DNA of 64,000 nucleotides from Micropruina sp. (GTDB lineage Bacteria > Actinomycetota > Actinomycetes > Propionibacteriales > Propionibacteriaceae): contig JADJVZ010000014.1 of the NCBI GenBank assembly GCA_016716635.1, positions 496,001 through 560,000 on the forward strand. The letters run 5' to 3'. This document shows positions 61,744-64,000 of the stretch, one piece after another; the stretch's first letter is position 1; every line of letters begins with the position of its first letter. The position numbers and the translations under genes are program-made. Under the pieces are notes generated by a model. The model was not told the origin of the DNA, ran no database searches, and worked only from the letters and a program-made list of their open reading frames with translations.

Positions 61744-62888
61744 GGCGCCACCAGCCGCGCCATCGCATTCCAGCCCGGACCGGGGGTTTCGGCTCCGGAC
61801 GACAAGAACGACACGGCGGTTTCGATACCGGCCGATCCCGTGGCGTCATCGCGGGTCAGTACCCCGATTTGTTCGAGACGTCGGCGCCCGTCAGGTTCGC
61901 GTCGCACGTGAATCACCACGTCCAGCGCCGCGACCACCTGCGCGTGCAGCGCCTGCCGCGAGAGCCCACCCAAGGCAGCGAGCGCCTCCAAACGGGGAAG
62001 CACGTCTGTCGCCGAGTTGGCGTGCACCGTTCCCGCCCCGCCCTCGTGCCCCGTGTTCATCGCCATCAGCAGGTCGATCACTTCCGCCCCCCGGACCTCG
62101 CCCACGACCAGCCGATCCGGACGCATGCGAAGCGCCTGGCGCACAAGGTCGGTCATGGTGACCGCGCCTGCGCCTTCCCCGTTCGGGGGTCGAGCCTGGA
62201 GCCTTAAGCAATGCGGATGCACGGGGTGCAGCTCGCGAGCGTCCTCGACCACCACGATGCGTTGGCGTGGCGAAACCTCGCCCAGCAAGGCCCCTAGCAA
62301 CGTGGTCTTGCCCGAGCCGGTGCCACCCGACACCAGCAACGCTGCCCGACGGGTGACCAGACGCCGCAAGAGTTCGGCACCGCCCGGCGTCAGTGAGCCG
62401 GCGGTGACCCAGTCGTCAAGTGTCCAGGTGCGGGCGGACGGCACCCGCAACGACACCACAGTGCCCACGTCGGTGAGGCAACCCAGCAGCGCGTGGACCC
62501 GCGTGCCATCGGCCAGTTGAGCGTCGACGCACGGCACCCCGTCGTCAAGCCGGCGCCCAGCCGACGCGGCGATGCGGACGGCCAACCGCCGCACCTGGGC
62601 GTCGTCCACAAAGCGGACGCCCGTCAACTCCAACCCGTTGCCCCGGTCGAGGTAGACCGCATTCGGACCGTTGACGAGCACGTCCGTCACCCCCGGCATT
62701 GCCAACAGCGCCTCCAACGGACCGGCGCCCACGCTGTCGCGCCGAAGCGCCTCCAAGGTCGAGCGGACCGTCGTATCCGTTACCACGTGCCCCAACGCCC
62801 GCAGCGAATCAGCGATGTCGACCGCATTGGGCGGCCCAGGGCGTCCCGCTACCTGGCGCCGCACCTGATCGAGATCAATGTCACTCAT
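61740..62888 (-). CDS. tadA: TadA/CpaF secretion ATPase
   Basis: 382 residues. N-terminal domain with GVTDVLVNGPNAVYLDRGNGLE near 65-86; Walker A SGGTGSGKTTLLGALL near 187; the Asp box VVVEDARELHP near 214; Walker B RLVVGEVRGAEVIDLLMAMNTGHEGG near 258; and the His box GTVHANSATD near 286. It powers pilus assembly. It overlaps the TadZ-like gene by eight bases. Confidence 0.96.
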   Translation of the reverse strand: MSDIDLDQVRRQVAGRPGPPNAVDIADSLRALGHVVTDTTVRSTLEALRRDSVGAGPLEALLAMPGVTDVLVNGPNAVYLDRGNGLELTGVRFVDDAQVRRLAVRIAASAGRRLDDGVPCVDAQLADGTRVHALLGCLTDVGTVVSLRVPSARTWTLDDWVTAGSLTPGGAELLRRLVTRRAALLVSGGTGSGKTTLLGALLGEVSPRQRIVVVEDARELHPVHPHCLRLQARPPNGEGAGAVTMTDLVRQALRMRPDRLVVGEVRGAEVIDLLMAMNTGHEGGAGTVHANSATDVLPRLEALAALGGLSRQALHAQVVAALDVVIHVRREPDGRRRLEQIGVLTRDDATGSAGIETAVSFLSSGAETPGPGWNAMARLVAP

Positions 62889-63969
62889 CGCTCATGACCC
62901 CTCGCGCCACCGCCGCGACGGCTCGCCCCCACGGACGCCGACCCAGCCGCACCGGCGGTTCGCCAAGTTCGGCGAACTCCACCAAGCGACGTTCGTGGGG
63001 AAGTTCGGCCATCACAGGCAGCCCCAATGCCTGCTCGACCTGCCCGAGGACCACCCCCGTACCCGCCATGGGCCGCACCAGCACTAGCGGATCGGCCACC
63101 TCGAGCGTCTGCAGCGTTTCGCGCGCAGCGGCGACACCTCGGACGTCACCCCGGACGATCAGCACCACCACCCCGGCCGCCGCCACACCATCGCGGACCA
63201 CGCCCGAGGCAGAGCGGCCGGGATCGAGCACCACCAGGTCGTGATGCCGCACCAGCGCCCCCAAGACGGTCGCCAACGGTTCCCGTCCGACATCCAGTGC
63301 TTCGCCCCGGGCCATGGAGACCAGGGTGACGCCCTCGATCTGCGGCAACCCCCCTCCCAAATCACCCACCCGCCCACCCACAAACGCCAATTGAGGCCAG
63401 CGCCAGCCCGCCACCCTCTCGGCGCCAAGCAACAGGTCGAGTCCCCCGCCGGTCACATCGAGGTCCACCAAGGCCGCGTGCTGCCCGCCCTGGTGACAGG
63501 CGAACGCCAGGCCGGCGGCGAGCGTCGAGGCGCCGACCCCACCGCAGCCGCCGATGACCGCCACCGTGCGCCCCCGTGGCGCCGCCGGATCATCGGCAAG
63601 CAGACCCGCCAGCAAGCCAACCCCGGCCGGTAGCACGACGACTTCGGCCCCGAGCGGCACCGACAACGCAGCCAAGGCGGCTCCGTCGTCACCCACGAGG
63701 TAGACCCCCGTCCGCCGTGGGGGCCGATGCGCCACCAAGGCCTCGGCGAGCCCCACATCCAAGAACACCGCCGCCGCCCGACGCCACGCCACGATCACGG
63801 CCGACGGCTCCGATAGCACGTCCGCCCGGCGCCCCACAGCTGCCGACGCCGCCAGCACGTCATCGATCACGTCCGGCGTCGTGGCGCCCACCACCACATC
63901 GGGGGCGAGCGTTCGGCCCGGGGAAGGCTTCGTCGGGGACGCCCGGCCGGTACCCCACCCGGCCCGCAA
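62881..63969 (-). CDS. TadZ/CpaE-like P-loop protein (Ssd type); start uncertain
   Basis: Up to 362 residues. The frame is open to the window edge; TTG at 63969, GTG near 63897 or a start beyond the edge are all possible. The ParA-like deviant P-loop is VAVIGGCGGVGASTLAAGLAF near 150 (GCGGVGAS), followed by ALVDLDVTGGGLDLLLGAE near 175 and VVLDPGRSASGV near 250. It resembles the septum-site-determining protein Ssd (Rv3660c) and TadZ, which place the Tad machine in the cell. First gene of the visible tad operon. Confidence 0.88.
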   Translation of the reverse strand: MRAGWGTGRASPTKPSPGRTLAPDVVVGATTPDVIDDVLAASAAVGRRADVLSEPSAVIVAWRRAAAVFLDVGLAEALVAHRPPRRTGVYLVGDDGAALAALSVPLGAEVVVLPAGVGLLAGLLADDPAAPRGRTVAVIGGCGGVGASTLAAGLAFACHQGGQHAALVDLDVTGGGLDLLLGAERVAGWRWPQLAFVGGRVGDLGGGLPQIEGVTLVSMARGEALDVGREPLATVLGALVRHHDLVVLDPGRSASGVVRDGVAAAGVVVLIVRGDVRGVAAARETLQTLEVADPLVLVRPMAGTGVVLGQVEQALGLPVMAELPHERRLVEFAELGEPPVRLGRRPWGRAVAAVARGVMSDE

Positions 63970-64000
63970 CGGCGGCGGATCAGGAGATGCCCCACGCCCC

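Overview
The window is a stretch of high-G+C chromosome from an actinobacterium. The gene content (Lsr2, DisA next to RadA, ClpC, an FtsH-HPRT-TilS block, an actinobacterial TadABC/DUF4244 cluster, HolB-Tmk-TopA) and the gene order follow the part of the Mycobacterium tuberculosis chromosome that runs from radA/disA through lsr2, the fol genes, ftsH, ppa and topA to the Rv3654c-Rv3660c Tad-like cluster. A relative of the Propionibacteriales is my best guess from the overall look of the proteins; that placement is inference. Many gene junctions are 4-base GTGA or ATGA overlaps, so most minus-strand runs look like tightly coupled operons.

Layout. 1-1155: end of a membrane-protease-like gene and a sugar-phosphate-isomerase-like gene. 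1235-6597: VOC protein, radA, disA, an exported protein, mutY and a small membrane protein, ending in a strong bidirectional terminator. 6673-9661: clpC and lsr2. 9953-10903: a variant PRPP synthetase. 10913-17679: a minus-strand series with a coiled-coil membrane protein, DUF3180, folK-folB-folP-folE, ftsH and hpt. 17689-23222: an insertion-like block between hpt and tilS, with palindromic repeats, a ketopantoate-reductase homologue, an AspT-type aminotransferase, a GH4 glycosidase and two small membrane proteins. 23279-27810: tilS, a zinc metalloprotease homologue and dacB on the minus strand, then ppa and a SixA-like phosphatase on the plus strand. 27933-31317: two small regulator-plus-target units (TetR with an oxidoreductase, MarR with an MFS exporter), each with a palindromic operator. 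31318-32340: a gene-free island of repeats. 32364-36130: VOC protein, a DEAD-box RNA helicase with an arginine-rich tail, a SnoaL-like protein and a SIMPL protein. 36284-39258: two tandem, paralogous, exported glycine-rich proteins with a shared promoter layout. 39266-55322 (minus strand): tRNA-Thr, a secreted hydrolase, a RicT-like PSP1 protein, a DoxX fusion, an acyltransferase, holB, tmk, a CYTH/CHAD protein, topA, an HtrA-like protease and a methyltransferase. 55323-56167: a second repeat-rich gap. 56168-58561: an MrfA-like helicase. 58518-64000: a Tad-type secretion/pilus cluster with two tandem Flp-like pilins.

How the genes work together. Genome maintenance is concentrated here: RadA, DisA (a c-di-AMP sensor of DNA structure), MutY, HolB, TopA, the MrfA-like helicase and Lsr2. 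Proteostasis is covered by ClpC, FtsH and HtrA, folate synthesis by folEPBK, and nucleotide supply by Prs, Hpt, Tmk and Ppa. The accessory parts are the block between hpt and tilS, the two regulator/transport units, the glycine-rich pair, and the DoxX and acyltransferase genes that interrupt the tRNA-Thr to topA series.

Most notable: a family of nested palindromes built from 11-bp units repeated at a period of about 20 bp, present at four places (about 18005, 31553, 32226 and 55597). One copy is a perfect 76-bp palindrome. I cannot match it to an element I know.
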